This document shows, one piece after another, positions 62,545 to 64,000 of a stretch of 64,000 bases of DNA. The translations under genes and the position numbers were made by a program. How positions within the stretch are numbered: position 1 is the first letter of the stretch; the number at the start of each line of letters is the position of its first letter. The stretch is from positions 1 through 64,000 of the forward strand of contig WNNJ02003516.1 in the NCBI GenBank assembly GCA_012934845.2. Direction: 5' to 3'. The notes beneath the pieces were generated by a model that saw only the letters and a list, made by a program, of their open reading frames with translations, was not told the DNA's origin and made no database searches. Source of the stretch: Pomphorhynchus laevis. Its lineage: Eukaryota > Acanthocephala > Palaeacanthocephala > Echinorhynchida > Pomphorhynchidae.

Positions 62545-62713
62545 TTGAAATTCTTAGCTGCTAACTAACAACTACTTACACTTTCAGATCGTCCAGCTTC
62601 GAAAAGAAGAGTTTGAACTTTCTTGGCTGCTTAATAAACTACTTACATTTGAGATCTAAAGTAAATACACAAACAACAATCTAATATACATACATTGAAT
62701 ATCAACTTTCAAT
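62545..62713 (+). promoter_or_regulatory. Probable 5' UTR of a family Q element, with internal repeat
   Basis: Directly upstream of the family Q start codon are two degenerate copies of a roughly 70-bp unit (TTAGCTGCTAACTAACAACTACTTAC and TTGGCTGCTTAATAAACTACTTAC, each followed by a GAGATC/CAGATC word). The 5' end of the element cannot be fixed. Confidence 0.35.
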
Positions 62714-64000
62714 ATGTCAAAGGGAAAGCCAGCCATTTACATGAAGTGCTGTTCGTGCAACGGACCCAGCGCAAAGTGTAAGGGATGCAAATGCGCACGA
62801 AATCACAAGAGATGCATAAACTGTGCTGCTCTCATATGCGAAAATCGTACTTCGAGTGATCTCATTTTTGAGAACACTAACTCGGAAAATAACAACATTT
62901 TGCCGCCAACAATTCCAACCACAATTAAATCACATTGCACAACTCCGACAATTTATGAGGATGTAATCAAATGGATCCTGAACCTATGCCGTCTACAAAA
63001 GTGCAATGCATATCGAGATTTTATAAATGAGCTAGCAAGAATATATACAGATTCTTGCGCCGGATCTGATACAATAATGACAGCGATTGTCTTGGGACAT
63101 TTGATTTTACAACGTACAAAGCGTAATGATCGCAAAACAGTTTGCATGTCTATTGCACGGAGAATGAGGCTATGGTCTGATGGGCTCTATGAAGAATTGT
63201 TCAAGAAGGCGTCTTTTCTCCAGGGTCAACGCTCCTTACAAAAAGATGATCGAACGCCCTGCGATTGGAAAAAGTGTTTCGTAAACCAAGTCAGATCCGG
63301 GAAATTGTCCTCGGCTATGAGGTCTCTTAACAATTCAGAACACACCGGCAGTTTACTTCGACCCGATGATAAAATAGGCTCAAAGACAGTGCTTCAACTA
63401 CTTCAAGAAAACACCCGCGCGCTAAAGAAGCTGACCCCGATGTCACACTAAGTGAGGATGTGTTTCATGGCTTTGAGGTTCACCCATCTTTGTTTGATGA
63501 TATTGATGCAGATACAATCGTTGCTACAAGTAAACTCATCAAAGGCGGCGCTGGACCATCTGGACGTGATGCTCAGGCATTGTACACGATGCTAAACTCT
63601 TTCGGTGCTGAATCGAAGAAGCTTGCGGATGACTCGCTCTGTTTGCTCGACATTTAGCTACACAAAGCTCATCCCTTGAATCGATGTGGGCGCTTACTTA
63701 TAGTCGTCTAATTGCCTTGAGTAAAGTGAATGATGTACGATCAATAGGTGTTGGTGATATCAGTCGCCGCATAATGTCAAAGGCAATTCTTACGATCGCT
63801 AAACCCCAATTACAAAAAGTATGTGGAAACCTTCAGGCTTGCCCAGGTACGAGTTCTGGCACCGAATGCGTGATACACTCGATACGTTCAGTTCTGCAGA
63901 AAGAACCGACTCATGTTCTGTTGGCAATTGATGCAGACAATGCTTTCAACCGCATAAATAGACGTCTAGCACTCAAAAAATATGTCGCATATATGCCCAG
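62714..64000 (+). mobile_element. Family Q RLE LINE, 5' half, leaves the window
   Basis: The start codon at 62,714 gives MSKGKPAIYMKCCSCNG, a knuckle with Cys at positions 12, 13, 15, 22, 25 and 27 followed by CINC and C. A helical region follows (62,950-63,390, ending DKIGSKTVLQLLQE). A frameshift at about 63,405 leads to 63,460-63,640 (KGGAGPSGRDAQALYTMLNS), and a second at about 63,640 to ARHLATQSSS, VRSIGVGDISRRIMSKAI, SSGTECVIHSIRS and LAIDADNAFNRINRR at the right edge (RT motif A). Together with the 21.5-kb copy it defines the family. Two frameshifts in 1.3 kb mean it is inactive. Confidence 0.85.

Overview
This window is nuclear DNA from an invertebrate animal. The evidence is a spliced gene for the AAA+ ATPase p97/VCP (CDC48, TER94) with GT-AG introns, two exons of a FAM136A-like gene, strongly AT-rich non-coding DNA, and a dense load of non-LTR retrotransposons. 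I see no bacterial operon, rRNA, tRNA or CRISPR array. The host lineage (insect, other arthropod or nematode) cannot be settled from what is here.

Layout. 1-420 is a GC-richer island with a perfect hairpin. 1715-6084 (minus) holds exons 1 and 2 of a FAM136A homolog; its first intron contains a decayed RLE-type LINE and a foldback repeat with 78-bp perfect arms. 6.2-17.3 kb is a retroelement pile-up in which a CR1/L2-like LINE sits inside an older LINE. 18.36-18.85 kb is a MITE-like element with 24-bp TIRs. 19.4-24.8 kb holds a CR1/L2-like fragment and the best internal copy of a Cys-rich, RLE-type LINE (here family Q). 26,976-40,313 (minus) is the complete VCP gene: eight coding exons, 795 codons, all joining in frame. 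Its introns carry a 103-bp minisatellite, two foldback MITEs, two LINE remnants and a possible nested secreted-protein exon. 43.1-64 kb is again dominated by LINEs: several copies of three CR1/L2-like subfamilies (here K1, K2, K3), a CR1/Jockey-like RT fragment, and the 5' half of another family Q element leaving the right edge.

How it fits together. The two host genes are housekeeping genes: VCP in ubiquitin-dependent extraction and degradation, FAM136A a small twin-cysteine mitochondrial protein. Nearly everything else is mobile DNA. The strongest candidate for a little-described system is the pair of LINE lineages. K1, K2 and K3 share a 3'-terminal RNA hairpin whose stem is kept by compensatory changes. 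Family Q has an N-terminal Cys-rich knuckle, a YADD reverse transcriptase, a zinc knuckle and a restriction-like endonuclease. A possible GT-TG splice site in VCP is the most interesting host-gene observation. Family letters (K1-K3, P, Q, DR1) are labels made for this answer.
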